A DNA stretch of 57,149 nt from Spirochaetales bacterium (lineage in GTDB: Bacteria; Spirochaetota; Spirochaetia; ARS1246), in assembly GCA_002688185.1 (NCBI GenBank), contig NZCE01000004.1, positions 1 to 57,149 of the forward strand, read 5' to 3'. Made by a program: the position numbers and the translations under genes. Every line of letters begins with the position of its first letter. Within the stretch, counting starts at the first letter, position 1. The notes under the pieces were generated by a model that made no database searches, was not told the origin of the DNA, and saw nothing but the letters and a program-made list of their open reading frames with translations. Below are positions 15,301 through 24,399 of this stretch, one piece after another.

Positions 15301-17757
15301 GCGTTTGATATACTCTTTGCAGAAGGGCAGCGACGGTATCTCGAGTCCCTCAATGCCTATGCGCGTCAATTCGCGCAGCCGGCCGGCTGGCCCGATGTAG
15401 ATGGAATTTACGGCGTACCACCAACGGTCGCAATAGAGCAGAGAACCAGTAGGGGAGGGCACAAGAGTACCGTAGGCACCGTGACCGAGGTGTATCATTA
15501 CCTCAGGTTGCTTTTTGTGCGTCTGGGTATCCAGTATTGTCCCAAATGCAACGTACCAATTCAGCCTCAGACAAAAGAGGCGATTCTCTCTACTCTCCTC
15601 GCGTCCCGGGCCGGTCAGCAGGTATCAATCCTTGCACCGCTTATCGTATCCCGCAAGGGCTATTACACTGATTTGGCCCGGTGGGCGTTGTCGAAAGGAT
15701 ACGATTTTCTTAAGGTCGATGGATCACTCTTGAGCACCACCGATTGGCCGCGATTGGATCGATATCGGGAACACTCGATAGAGCTTCCCGTTGGAACAGT
15801 AAGGGTCAGCCCGAAAAACGCCGATGAGTTGTTGCAACTCATCCGGATTGGTTTGGCAATGGGGAATCGGATGGTAGTAGTCGCCTCCGAAGAGGATGAG
15901 GATGAGCTTTTTTCGGCGGAAAGAGCGTGCCCAGTCTGTAGCAGAAGCTTCCCCGATCTCGATCCAAGATTGTTTTCTTTTAACTCATCCCACGGATGGT
16001 GCGGTAAATGTGAGGGATCGGGGCGTGTGGGATCAGAAGTCTGCCCCGAGTGCGGTGGAACAAGACTGCGATCGGAGGCGTTGTCCGTCCGGTTTCATGA
16101 CATTACGATTAACGAGATTTCGTCATGGGCGGTTTCTTCTGTCCTTGAATGGGTGGAGTTGCTGGACCTCGGCGGTAGGGAGGCGGCGGTAGGAGAGGGC
16201 ATCACGCACGAGCTCGTATCCAGGCTAAAGTTTCTCTGCGACGTGGGATTGCGTTATCTCTCTCTGGATCGCGGAGCACCAACATTGAGCGGTGGAGAGG
16301 CGCAACGTATCCGGCTCGCCGCGCAGCTCGGTACAAACTTACGCGGCGCTTGCTACGTCCTCGATGAACCAACGATTGGATTGCATCCCAGGGATAACCA
16401 TCGTCTCCTCTCAGCCCTAAAAACTCTAAAAGATAAGGGGAATACGGTGGTAGTCGTCGAGCACGATGAAGAGACAATCCGGAGCGCGGACTTTTTAATC
16501 GACCTCGGTCCCGGCGGAGGCGACAGAGGTGGACAATTGGTCGCGGCCGGATCGGTTAACCGAGTCATGAGATCCAAAAAATCCATTACCGGCCGGCTGC
16601 TCGTCTCGCCTTTGAAGCATCCATTCACCTCACAGCCCGAAAAATCTCCCAAAATATCTCGGGATATGTTGCGGATAAGCCGAGTAACGAAACATAATTT
16701 TGTGGATTTCTCTGTAGATATACCACTCGGTACCCTCGTGTGCATCACCGGTGTTAGCGGCAGCGGGAAAAGTACGCTGCTTCACGAAGTTGTGTATGCC
16801 CAACTTCACCGGCAGCTATCCAAGAAAAGAAAAAATACTAAAAAGTCAGCCGGTTCGGGCCAGATGGGCATGATAATAAAGGGAATCGAGCATATCGACC
16901 GGGTTTTGGAGGTGAACCAAACTCCCATCGGAAAGACACCTCGTTCTTGCCCTGCCACCTATATCGGATTTTGGGAAAGAGTGAGGAGAATGTATGCCTC
17001 GCTTCCCGAGTCCAGGCTAAGAGGGTATACGGCAAGCCGCTTCTCGTACAACGTCGCCGGGGGGCGTTGTGAGGGCTGCAAAGGTCAGGGGCTCAAGAAA
17101 ATAGAGATGAGCTTTTTGCCTAATGTGCATATTCGGTGCGAGGAATGCGGGGGAGCGCGGTTTCACGATGAAACGTTGGCCGTAACTTACCGCGGGAAAT
17201 CCATCGCCGACGTGTTGTCGATGAGCATTGATGAAGCGGTAGAGTTTTTCTCCTTCTACCCGGAAGTGTATAACTCCCTCAAGCTGCTCCAAGACATCGG
17301 TCTTGGTTATATCCGTCTAGGCCAGCAGAGCCCGACATTAAGCGGAGGTGAGGCTCAGAGGATCAAGATCGTTGCCGAACTGTCAAAAACGGCCCTGTAC
17401 GTCCCAAATCGCGCTTCTTCACGCTCAAAACCCGCACGAACTCTCTACGTCCTCGATGAGCCCACAATCGGGTTGCATATGGCCGACGTGGAGCGCCTGG
17501 TGCGGGTACTCAAGCTCCTCGTAAGGGCGGGCAATTCAGTGATCGTTATCGAACATAATCTCGATGTAATAGCCGAGTCAGATTGGATTATCGATCTGGG
17601 GCCGGAGGGCGGAGACAATGGAGGAAAACTGGTAGCGGAAGGGTCTCCTCGCGAAGTCTCAGAGCAAGAGGGCCACACCGCATCATACCTGCGTCATTTC
17701 CTCGACCAGCGGTGGGAGGAGGCGCGACCTGCGTCTATGAGAGAGCCCGTGCAATGA
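12349..17757 (+). CDS. uvrA: Tandem-fused UvrA, excinuclease ABC subunit A (four ABC ATPase cores)
   Basis: A damage-recognition ATPase of nucleotide excision repair at 1802 residues, about twice the usual 940-960. Two complete UvrA units lie in one chain. Walker A motifs (GVSGSGKS) fall near residues 32, 617, 974 and 1468. Each of the four cores has its own LSGGE signature (LSGGEVQRI, LSGGEAQRLKL, LSGGEAQRIRL, LSGGEAQRIKI) and DEP Walker B. Zinc-module cysteines (CPECDIHYG, CDACKGFG; CPACSGSG, CPECDGKRY; CPVCSRSF, CGKCEGSG; CEGCKGQG, CEECGGARF) occur in both halves, as do the DNA-contacting YVETFSAYTRQF and YLESLNAYARQF segments. A normal UvrA dimer would thus be a single polypeptide, as in Chlamydiae. 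The start is taken at MAGKYITVEGARQNNLKG; the frame is open to 12217. Confidence 0.96.
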   Translation: MAGKYITVEGARQNNLKGVSVKIPLNKMTVVTGVSGSGKSSLVFDTIYAEGQRRYVETFSAYTRQFLDRMDKPKVDEVDGIPPAIAVDQTNPVRTSRSTVGTMTEINDYLKLLFARTAFLFCRSCGNRVQRDSPESVWDRLANHFSERENIRLMITFAVEIPKNLNKTEVAELLKRGGYERFRRQTRNSIEVVQDRVSFSEANRGRIVEDLEAAFAFGGGRLSVIEFDRSGEDSQGLRFSNDLHCPECDIHYGDPTPNMFSFNSPLGACDACKGFGRVIGIDYGLVIPDGALSLEDGAIKPWRTGSYLECKSDLLSFARPAGVPTDIPWHDLSNEYRRWIIDGDSDWAEGRWYGVKRFFAWLETKSYRMHIRVLLSRYRSYDTCPECNGTRLKSEALNWRIGKGRTIRQIMTMPLFDGFALFSNGELSDLDEAGTILVQEIRSRLHFLVDVGLGYLTLDRQSRTLSGGEVQRINLTTALGTSLVNTLFVLDEPSIGLHSRDIRRLISVLHRLRDAGNTLLVVEHDPEVIRAADNIIDLGPGPGELGGNVVFRGTLAGLIKKRSSLTSRYLRGDRSVATSQALPTSEGEPAFVVSGAGENNLKGIDVHVPLNRLVCLTGVSGSGKSTLLERTIYNGIGRLLSKPVERPGKHSGITGADEFQDVVLVDQTAIGKTARSNPVSYVGAFDGIRKVFAAEPLAKERGYTLGTFSFNSPKGQCPACSGSGFERIEMQFLSDVYIRCPECDGKRYRADILDVKVLTARDSNPYSISDVLELTVDKAHWLFFDSSDIVSRLKPLLNVGLGYLRLGQPVPTLSGGEAQRLKLAGHLATAAGSGRTLFLFDEPTTGLHFEDVSKLLSALRQLVKSGHSILIIEHNLDVIGASDWIIDLGPEGGDGGGGIVVAGPPGLVRKHKKSHTGHALELYLEHGMVAETAESKYGGPRTGKTRAITIKNAREHNLAGISLTIPRDKLTVITGVSGSGKSTLAFDILFAEGQRRYLESLNAYARQFAQPAGWPDVDGIYGVPPTVAIEQRTSRGGHKSTVGTVTEVYHYLRLLFVRLGIQYCPKCNVPIQPQTKEAILSTLLASRAGQQVSILAPLIVSRKGYYTDLARWALSKGYDFLKVDGSLLSTTDWPRLDRYREHSIELPVGTVRVSPKNADELLQLIRIGLAMGNRMVVVASEEDEDELFSAERACPVCSRSFPDLDPRLFSFNSSHGWCGKCEGSGRVGSEVCPECGGTRLRSEALSVRFHDITINEISSWAVSSVLEWVELLDLGGREAAVGEGITHELVSRLKFLCDVGLRYLSLDRGAPTLSGGEAQRIRLAAQLGTNLRGACYVLDEPTIGLHPRDNHRLLSALKTLKDKGNTVVVVEHDEETIRSADFLIDLGPGGGDRGGQLVAAGSVNRVMRSKKSITGRLLVSPLKHPFTSQPEKSPKISRDMLRISRVTKHNFVDFSVDIPLGTLVCITGVSGSGKSTLLHEVVYAQLHRQLSKKRKNTKKSAGSGQMGMIIKGIEHIDRVLEVNQTPIGKTPRSCPATYIGFWERVRRMYASLPESRLRGYTASRFSYNVAGGRCEGCKGQGLKKIEMSFLPNVHIRCEECGGARFHDETLAVTYRGKSIADVLSMSIDEAVEFFSFYPEVYNSLKLLQDIGLGYIRLGQQSPTLSGGEAQRIKIVAELSKTALYVPNRASSRSKPARTLYVLDEPTIGLHMADVERLVRVLKLLVRAGNSVIVIEHNLDVIAESDWIIDLGPEGGDNGGKLVAEGSPREVSEQEGHTASYLRHFLDQRWEEARPASMREPVQ

Positions 17758-17778
17758 CCGGCGACTACGCGGAAAAAA

Positions 17779-19236
17779 CTACACGGTATATGTCGACGCC
17801 GAGGTGTCACCCCCACTCCCGGTCCAATTGGTGTGAAAAAACTCACCCCTTGGTTTATCGAGTCGTTCATAGGTGTGCGCGCCAAAATAGTCACGTTGGG
17901 CCTGCAGCAAATTTGCCGGCAGACGCTCATTCCGATAACCGTCATAGAAACAGAGGGCCGTTGAAAAAGCCGGAATCGGTATACCCATCTCGACTGCCTT
18001 AGAAACCACCCTCCGCCAGGATGGCTGGCTTCTGTCGATCACACTTTTGAAATAATCATCCAACAGCAGGTTATGAAGATTCTTATCTTTGTCAAATGCC
18101 TCTTTAATTTTCCCGAGAAAGGCGCTACGGATGATACAGCCTCCCCGCCACATCAGAGCTACACCGCCAAAGTTGAGGTCCCAGCCGTGCTCGCGAGCGG
18201 CCTCACGCATGAGCATAAATCCTTGAGCGTACGACACGATTTTTGATGCGAGGAGTGCCTGCCTAATGTCTTCAACAAACGACGCCCTATCACCGGTAAA
18301 CTCGGGTACCGGCCCTTTGAGGATTTTTGATGCCGCCACCCGCTCTTCTTTGAGTGCCGAAAGACAACGGGCAAATACTGCCTCGCCGATAAGGGTTACT
18401 GGTATGCCAAGATCAAGGGCGCTGATTCCGGTCCATTTTCCCGTCCCTTTCTGACCCGCCGTGTCGAGAATTTTATCGACAAGGGGTGTTCCGTCTTCAT
18501 CCTTGAATTTCATGATCTCGGAGGTAATCTCTATCAGATAGCTGTCCAACTCACCTCGGTTCCACTCGGCGAACACCTCGTGGATTTCATCCGGGTTCAT
18601 GGCGAGCACGTCCTTCATGAGACTGTATGCCTCGCAGATAAGTTGCATATCACCGTATTCAATGCCGTTATGCACCATCTTGACGTAATGACCTGCACCG
18701 TCCTCTCCGACCCAATCGCAACAGGCCTCGCCGTCGTCGGTTTTTGCGGCAATTGCCTGGAACAGGTCTTTCACCAGCGGCCATGCTTTTGGATTTCCGC
18801 CCGGCATAATGGACGGGCCGTGACGCGCACCTTCTTCGCCTCCTGACACACCCGTACCGATATAGAGAATTCCCTTCTTTTCCAAAGACTTCGTTCTCCG
18901 TATGGTATCGGGAAAGTGGGAGTTGCCGCCGTCGATGATAAGGTCGCCCTCATCAAGATGGGGTGCAACCAAGTCGATAAAGGTGTCCACCACATCCCCG
19001 GCCTTCACCATGAGCATGATTTTCCTCGGCTTTTCGAGTTTGTCCATGAGCTCCTCGATACTGTGAGCTCCCACAATGGATTCTCTCCCGGCAGCCGGGC
19101 CCTGCAAAAACTCGTCAACCTTAGAAACGGTTCTGTTGAATACGGCAACTCCAAACCCCTTGTCGTTCATATTTAAAACAAGGTTTTGGCCCATTACCGC
19201 CAATCCAACGAGTCCCACGTCTGCTTTTTTAGCCAT
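17779..19236 (-). CDS. gnd: 6-phosphogluconate dehydrogenase, decarboxylating
   Basis: Oxidative pentose-phosphate enzyme of 485 residues that converts 6-phosphogluconate to ribulose 5-phosphate, CO2 and NAD(P)H. It has the Rossmann start VGLVGLAVMGQNLVLN, the cofactor loop NRTVSK, the substrate loop GVSGGEEGARHGPSIMPGG and the catalytic lysine/glutamate region HYVKMVHNGIEYGDM. The C-terminal tail that closes over the neighbouring subunit is complete. GGAGGAT stands 7 bases before the ATG at 19236. It follows the LarA-family gene by 55 bases on the same strand, so it probably shares its transcript and links sugar-acid metabolism to the pentose-phosphate pathway. Confidence 0.96.
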   Translation of the reverse strand: MAKKADVGLVGLAVMGQNLVLNMNDKGFGVAVFNRTVSKVDEFLQGPAAGRESIVGAHSIEELMDKLEKPRKIMLMVKAGDVVDTFIDLVAPHLDEGDLIIDGGNSHFPDTIRRTKSLEKKGILYIGTGVSGGEEGARHGPSIMPGGNPKAWPLVKDLFQAIAAKTDDGEACCDWVGEDGAGHYVKMVHNGIEYGDMQLICEAYSLMKDVLAMNPDEIHEVFAEWNRGELDSYLIEITSEIMKFKDEDGTPLVDKILDTAGQKGTGKWTGISALDLGIPVTLIGEAVFARCLSALKEERVAASKILKGPVPEFTGDRASFVEDIRQALLASKIVSYAQGFMLMREAAREHGWDLNFGGVALMWRGGCIIRSAFLGKIKEAFDKDKNLHNLLLDDYFKSVIDRSQPSWRRVVSKAVEMGIPIPAFSTALCFYDGYRNERLPANLLQAQRDYFGAHTYERLDKPRGEFFHTNWTGSGGDTSASTYTV

Positions 19237-19291
19237 GCTAATATCCTCCCGTAACATTCAGGTTAGCCCGCGAAGTCGCGTAACGGCCCGG

Positions 19292-20560
19292 CTAGGCAAA
19301 CCTCTCTCGATAAGCCCAAAGACCAATTGCAGGATTTGAAATGTAATATACCTGCTCGCCATCGGCCAGGGTGTTAAAGCCGTCCTTGAGCTCATTTGGA
19401 TCGTACCGTTTCTGCATTTCACTCAGATCGGCGAAGCGGTAGTTGACCCCTTCAATTTCTTCCCGGCTCACGTGACCGGGGCAATATGTGATAGAAAACC
19501 TATTTTCGCTTGAGCCATGGATGAGGTGCGCCGCGGCGCTGAGATTCGCCTTGAGATCGTCATTTTTATCAACGTTGGCCAGTATTTCATCGGTTGTCAG
19601 ATATCCGTATTTGCGGATAAGCCGATCGATCTCGCCGTCTTCACCAAACTCCTTGAGCCCGGGGGCAAGTACGATCAACTCGCCGTTGTCCGAAATCGCC
19701 ATTCTGGTGCGGTAAACGCTCTTATTTCCAAGCCAGGTGCTCTTGAACTCAGACGGATCGAGATACACAACCACCCGTTCAAGTGGATGCTCGAGCATGG
19801 TGAAATTCACCTTGAGGGATAACTCCGCGGCAAGATTGAATGCTTCAATATCGTCGCCGACAAAAAGCCCTCGAGTTACCAGCTCACCGTCATCGGCCCG
19901 TCCAACGACGGTTTGCACATACACAATAGGAAGGTGACGAGCGAAGTTGTCCGATGCATAATTGAGCACGCGGCGGACGGGAGTGTCCGCCCGACCCATC
20001 ATCCGCTCCATTCCATATACGGCTCCTAGAAAATGGCTCTTGTTTATTCCTTCACTCCCGCCGGTCCCCACAAATATGTTCTTATTATAATTCGCCATCC
20101 CGATCACTTCATGGGGAACCACCTGCCCTATTGAGAGAATCAAGTCTCTATTTTGGGTCAGTGTCTTGTTGACTTGAGCCGGCCATTCATAGTCGAGCTT
20201 TCCCTCGGAAACCTCATGAATATATGACCCCGGCACGGTGCCGAGGGTAACGAGATCCTCTCTGAATCGGTGGCTTCGGACGAGCCCGGCGGGCAATGAG
20301 CCGAACATAGTTTTTATCTGCTTTGGGCTCATGGGCGAATGTGTGCCCAAGGCCGGCAAGACGTCTCTAAGGCTTTCTCCGTAATACTGCCAAACGTATT
20401 CGGTTAACAATCCCGCCTTTGAATGAAATCGTGTAAAATCCGGGGGGATTGCCAAAACGTTACTGCGCGCACCCAGTTTTTTTAAGGCCTCGTACAGACC
20501 GTTCTTCATGTCATCATGAGATAAAATGTCTGAATCCGAGCCGCGAGCGTAATAGATCAT
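19292..20560 (-). CDS. LarA-family (lactate racemase-like) nickel-dependent racemase/epimerase
   Basis: A 422-residue protein of the lactate racemase domain family (DUF2088). Visible family blocks are PPDFTRFHS, the histidine in LGTHSPMS, the VVPHEVIG block, and the glycine-rich NIFVGTGGSEGINKSH. Characterised LarA enzymes use a nickel-pincer nucleotide on an active-site lysine and racemise or epimerise 2-hydroxy acids; some relatives act on sugar acids such as gluconate. The cofactor-making LarB, LarC and LarE are not in this window. Its place between a HAD phosphatase, gnd and the divergent hexuronate genes argues for a sugar-acid epimerase rather than lactate racemase. AAAGGAG stands 6 bases before the ATG. 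Confidence 0.85.
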   Translation of the reverse strand: MIYYARGSDSDILSHDDMKNGLYEALKKLGARSNVLAIPPDFTRFHSKAGLLTEYVWQYYGESLRDVLPALGTHSPMSPKQIKTMFGSLPAGLVRSHRFREDLVTLGTVPGSYIHEVSEGKLDYEWPAQVNKTLTQNRDLILSIGQVVPHEVIGMANYNKNIFVGTGGSEGINKSHFLGAVYGMERMMGRADTPVRRVLNYASDNFARHLPIVYVQTVVGRADDGELVTRGLFVGDDIEAFNLAAELSLKVNFTMLEHPLERVVVYLDPSEFKSTWLGNKSVYRTRMAISDNGELIVLAPGLKEFGEDGEIDRLIRKYGYLTTDEILANVDKNDDLKANLSAAAHLIHGSSENRFSITYCPGHVSREEIEGVNYRFADLSEMQKRYDPNELKDGFNTLADGEQVYYISNPAIGLWAYRERFA

Positions 20561-20659
20561 GTCGCACTCCTTTGCGGTTTAATGTTTTTCCTTATTTGAG
20601 GGAAACTATCCAGCAAAGATGCGGAGAGCCTTCTACACACAAAAAGTACCGGTCATTAC

Positions 20660-21541
20660 CTACCAGGAGGGAGACTCCGGGAGAAAAGTGTTAAACTCGC
20701 CTATGAGTCCTTGCTCAAAGGCTCCCTGGTACGTGCCGGCAAAAAAGCGATCCAAACCTTCTCCGTAGAATCGCTCCCATGAAGCTTCCTCGTGTCCCGG
20801 ATTTACCGGGAAAAAGAGCGCGCCGTTGTCCCTCGCCGCTTTGAGATCTCCCGGTGCATCACCAACCATGAGCATTTTTTCCTTTGGATATTTCCCGCCC
20901 GCGGCAAAGGCGATATGCTCCGATTTTGTGCCGAGCTCCTGGCCCGCTATGCATCGGGCATACCGCTCGATATCATGTTCTTTCCATTCTCTCACGAGCG
21001 CCTCAAGCGGAGTTTGAGAAACCACGACTACATCCGCCGTCTGACCCATCTTTACGAGGCTTTCTCGTACAAACGGGAAAGGCGGAACGTTCATGACCGT
21101 GTCAGCGATTCTGCGGTTCACGTCGAGAGACCACGCGTAGCACAGATTCAGGTCATCATTTAAGTTACTCTCCAACGCGGCCTTGAGAGCGGGATTTCCG
21201 AGCTTGCTCTCTCGTTTGATCCACGCGCGCAGGCCCGAAAGGGCAGGGACACTGACTTTACGCGCCTTCGTCTCTTTTCTGTCGGCAAGCAGCTCGAGAG
21301 CCCTTGGAACCGCTAAAAAGCGGTTACACCCACGGGTCTTTGAATACAGGTTAACAAACTCCCACACTTCCCGGGCGTATTTAGATACAGCTTGGAGATT
21401 AAAATGCTTGATGTATGCCGGGCAGAAGCACTCTTTATGCTTTATTTCCATGCTGTCAAAGGCGCATCCGTCAGAATCAATGCCAATAAAAAATTCATGC
21501 TCGGGTTTCAAATCTCTTAGTTGCTGAACCAGGTCACTCAT
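20660..21541 (-). CDS. HAD-family hydrolase
   Basis: A 293-residue phosphatase-like protein of the haloacid dehalogenase superfamily. Motif I is IDSDGCAFDS with the nucleophile and general-acid aspartates, motif II is VVVSQTP, and motifs III/IV are EKMLMVGDAPGDLKAARDNG. A large helical cap lies between motif I and II, so a small phosphorylated metabolite is the likely substrate. AAGGAAATAGCG before the ATG supports the start at 21541 over a reading seven codons longer. It begins the minus-strand unit that continues to the LarA-family gene after 99 bases. Confidence 0.85.
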   Translation of the reverse strand: MSDLVQQLRDLKPEHEFFIGIDSDGCAFDSMEIKHKECFCPAYIKHFNLQAVSKYAREVWEFVNLYSKTRGCNRFLAVPRALELLADRKETKARKVSVPALSGLRAWIKRESKLGNPALKAALESNLNDDLNLCYAWSLDVNRRIADTVMNVPPFPFVRESLVKMGQTADVVVVSQTPLEALVREWKEHDIERYARCIAGQELGTKSEHIAFAAGGKYPKEKMLMVGDAPGDLKAARDNGALFFPVNPGHEEASWERFYGEGLDRFFAGTYQGAFEQGLIGEFNTFLPESPSW

Positions 21542-21611
21542 CGCTATTTCCTTTCCGTGCATTGTACTATACTATGCGAAAACACTTATCACGAATGACA
21601 ATCGAGGGTCA

Positions 21612-22892
21612 ATGAAAAGCACCGCGGAATTACGTAGGTGTGCTCCGAACGTGCTTATTATCGGAGCGGGAATGATAACCTATGACCTTATCCTGCCGTC
21701 GGTCTATCACCTGCAGCGCGTTGGGGTGGTGGGTAATATCACCGTCTGCGCCACGAGCAGCCGCAACATTATGCTTCTCAAAAACAGCGGGGAAATTGCA
21801 AATTCTTTTCCGGGTCAAGATTTTGTCGCGATGCCGTCAGAGGATTTACCGCCTGAGCAAAGTTATCCGGACCTTTACCGAGAGGCGTTGGCCGATCTAT
21901 CCCCAAAGCAGATTGTAATCATCGCAATTCCGGATCAACTGCATTACCGTGCCCTCATGGACAGCCTCGACGCAGATCAGCACATACTCTGCGTGAAGCC
22001 GCTGGTGCTGACGTTTGCCCAGGCCGAGGAAATACGAGCTCGAGCATACGATAAAGGGCTCTTTGTTGGTGTGGAGTATCATAAGAGATTTGATAGGCGC
22101 GCTCTTCATGCCCGGAAAAAATATCGGGAAGGCGCCTTTGGTGAGTTTGTGATGGGAGAGGCAAAGCTCATAGAGCCGTATTTTTACCGGCGCTCGAATT
22201 TCCAGAACTGGTTTACGGTGGAGAACAGCGATCCGTTTGTGTACATCGGGTGCCACTACGTAGACCAGGTATCGTTTATCACGGGGCTTTTGCCCTCATC
22301 GGTTTCAGTGTCGGGAGTAAAAAGGCAGTTTCCAAACGGTAATAACGCCTACATGTGGGCAAACGGTCGAGTAGGCTTTGAAAATGGCGGATACCTTTCG
22401 GTGATTAATGGTCTCGGATATCCCGACGATGGCGCCGGTAGCAATGAGCAGTGTATATCTCTGTTTTGCGAGGGCGACGGTAGGACAGGAATGATTAAGC
22501 ACAACGATCAGTTCCGGGGGGTTACTCACTCATATACGGATGCGACGGGCCCCGGCGGCACTCGATTTAATTTTGTTAGTCCCGATTTTTTCCGTTTGGT
22601 GCCGTGGGATGGAGACGGCGCCATGCCCGTTGGATACGGCTATGACTCAATCGCGGCCAATTTAAACACTATTATTGACATAGAACGCAAAAGCGCAACG
22701 GTAGCGACGGAAAACACTCTTGCGGTCAGACAGGACCGTCTTGCGGAAGTCGATTCGAAAGGTCTATTGGCGACACCGGCAAACAGCTCATATAACGAGC
22801 TCGTTACTGAAGCCGCCCGTGTATCCATTGCTACCGAAGGCGCATGGGTGGATATACACTACGATGAACATCCTCATATTGAGGTGCGATAA
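21612..22892 (+). CDS. Gfo/Idh/MocA-family oxidoreductase
   Basis: A 426-residue NAD(P)-dependent sugar or polyol oxidoreductase. The N-terminal Rossmann fold (NVLIIGAGMITYDLILPSV) is followed by the position of the usual EKP motif. Here it reads CVKPL, so the glutamate is replaced while the lysine that contacts substrate and cofactor is kept. A downstream EYHKRFDRR element is normal for the family. The C-terminal domain would form the open beta sheet of the substrate site. It starts 70 bases from the divergent HAD gene and is followed after 28 bases by the aminotransferase, so the two are probably co-transcribed. Confidence 0.88.
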   Translation: MKSTAELRRCAPNVLIIGAGMITYDLILPSVYHLQRVGVVGNITVCATSSRNIMLLKNSGEIANSFPGQDFVAMPSEDLPPEQSYPDLYREALADLSPKQIVIIAIPDQLHYRALMDSLDADQHILCVKPLVLTFAQAEEIRARAYDKGLFVGVEYHKRFDRRALHARKKYREGAFGEFVMGEAKLIEPYFYRRSNFQNWFTVENSDPFVYIGCHYVDQVSFITGLLPSSVSVSGVKRQFPNGNNAYMWANGRVGFENGGYLSVINGLGYPDDGAGSNEQCISLFCEGDGRTGMIKHNDQFRGVTHSYTDATGPGGTRFNFVSPDFFRLVPWDGDGAMPVGYGYDSIAANLNTIIDIERKSATVATENTLAVRQDRLAEVDSKGLLATPANSSYNELVTEAARVSIATEGAWVDIHYDEHPHIEVR

Positions 22893-22920
22893 CTCTCCAC
22901 CAGATCAAAGGAGCTTTTAG

Positions 22921-24288
22921 ATGGCGGATTATAGTTTAGTGCCTCAAAAAGTGCCCCTAGTGTCCACGGCACATAGAACGATTTGTACTTCCCTTCCGGT
23001 CCCGGAGTCCATCGACATCTTCCGGTCCCTCGAGCAATCGGAACCTCGTTCGATGATGGGCCAGCCACCGGTTGTTTGGGACCGAGCCGTTGGATGTTCT
23101 GTGTACGATCGATGGGGCAATCGCTGGATCGACTGGTCTTCTGGCGTGCTGATCACCAATGCGGGCCATGGACGACCGGAAATCCAGACAGCCCTCCGCG
23201 AGATCATTGATAAGCCGCTTCTCTCATCATACGTGTTTGTCCATGAAAAGCGTGCGGAGCTATGCGGCATGCTGCAAAGTCTCGCTCCGGAGCCTGACGG
23301 CTACAAAGTGTTTTTGCTCAGCACCGGGAGTGAGGCGATCGAAAATGCCATCAAGCTTGCCCGCACGTACGCCCTTGAGAAACATTCAGATAAGAAGCGA
23401 TACATCGTCTCCTTTCATAACGCATTTCACGGGCGAACTCTCGGTGCGCAGTTGGCCGGCGGGATGGCAAAGCAAAAAACGTGGATTTACGGTGAAGGTG
23501 AAACCTTCAGACAAGTCCCGTTCCCCGACGGATACAAGACATTAGACACGTCATTCGACCTTTTTTTGCGAAGTATCAAAGAACAGGAAATAGATCCGTC
23601 CCATATTGCGGCCGTAATCACCGAGTCTTACCAAGGAGTCGGACCGGATTTTCTGCCTATCGAGTATGCCCAAATGCTCCAGGAATTTTGCAAGGAGCAT
23701 GATATCCTCACCATATACGACGAGGTCCAAGCGGGATTTGGGAGAACGGGCAAAATGTTTACGTATGAACACTATGGCGTTACCCCGGATCTAATCACCT
23801 GCGGAAAAGGCATTTCGAGCTCTCTGCCAATTGCCGCGGTGATCGGCAGATCCGATATCATGGAGCTCTACTCGCCGGGCTCCATGACCTCCACCCATTC
23901 CGGCTCACCTCTGCCGGTGGTGGCGGCAATAGAGAACTTGAAAATCATAGTGAACGAGAAGCTTCCGGAGCGAGCCGCGGAGATGGAACAACTCCTCATG
24001 CCCAGATTATCGAAAATACATGCGCTCCATCCTGAAATACTCGGGTGTTTGCACGGAAAAGGGCTGGTGGCCGGATTCCAGGTGGTAAAGCCTGGAACCA
24101 AGGAGCCCGACGCAGAAACCGCCACGGCGGTCAGCGTGAAATGCTATCATAAAGGGTTATTGATGTTTGCACCCGTGGGTGTCGGAGGCGAGTGCCTTAA
24201 AATTTCGCCTCCGCTCATTATTGACAAAGACGTACTTGCGGAGTCAATTGAGGTTTTTGCCGAATCTTGCGATGAAGTGCTCACCTAG
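22921..24288 (+). CDS. Class III pyridoxal-phosphate aminotransferase
   Basis: A 455-residue fold-type I aminotransferase related to 4-aminobutyrate and ornithine aminotransferases. It has the substrate/cofactor loop LSTGSEAIENAIKLAR, the HNAFHGRTLG element, the ITESYQGVGPDFLP region, the DEVQAGFGRTGKMF block that holds the cofactor-binding aspartate, and the Schiff-base lysine K296 in CGKGISSSLP. An AGGAG site stands 6 bases upstream. Its neighbours suggest an amino-sugar or keto-acid substrate tied to sugar-acid catabolism, but specificity cannot be read from the sequence. Confidence 0.88.
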   Translation: MADYSLVPQKVPLVSTAHRTICTSLPVPESIDIFRSLEQSEPRSMMGQPPVVWDRAVGCSVYDRWGNRWIDWSSGVLITNAGHGRPEIQTALREIIDKPLLSSYVFVHEKRAELCGMLQSLAPEPDGYKVFLLSTGSEAIENAIKLARTYALEKHSDKKRYIVSFHNAFHGRTLGAQLAGGMAKQKTWIYGEGETFRQVPFPDGYKTLDTSFDLFLRSIKEQEIDPSHIAAVITESYQGVGPDFLPIEYAQMLQEFCKEHDILTIYDEVQAGFGRTGKMFTYEHYGVTPDLITCGKGISSSLPIAAVIGRSDIMELYSPGSMTSTHSGSPLPVVAAIENLKIIVNEKLPERAAEMEQLLMPRLSKIHALHPEILGCLHGKGLVAGFQVVKPGTKEPDAETATAVSVKCYHKGLLMFAPVGVGGECLKISPPLIIDKDVLAESIEVFAESCDEVLT

Positions 24289-24341
24289 ACCATAAACGCT
24301 TAATTCCCACTACGTGCCTTATACCTTTATAACATCGCAAA

Positions 24342-24370
24342 TTGACATACTAGGATCATGAAGGGATACT
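24342..24370 (+). promoter_or_regulatory. Sigma70-type promoter for the hexuronate operon
   Basis: A perfect -35 box, TTGACA (24342-24347), a 17-base spacer and GATACT (24365-24370, 4 of 6 consensus) stand 30 bases before the SDR start. AAAGGAG at 24389-24395 is the ribosome site. It separates the last three genes from the Gfo/Idh-aminotransferase pair, giving them their own transcription start. Confidence 0.7.
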
Positions 24371-24399
24371 GTGCAGAGTAAAAGCAAAAGGAGCGTGAG

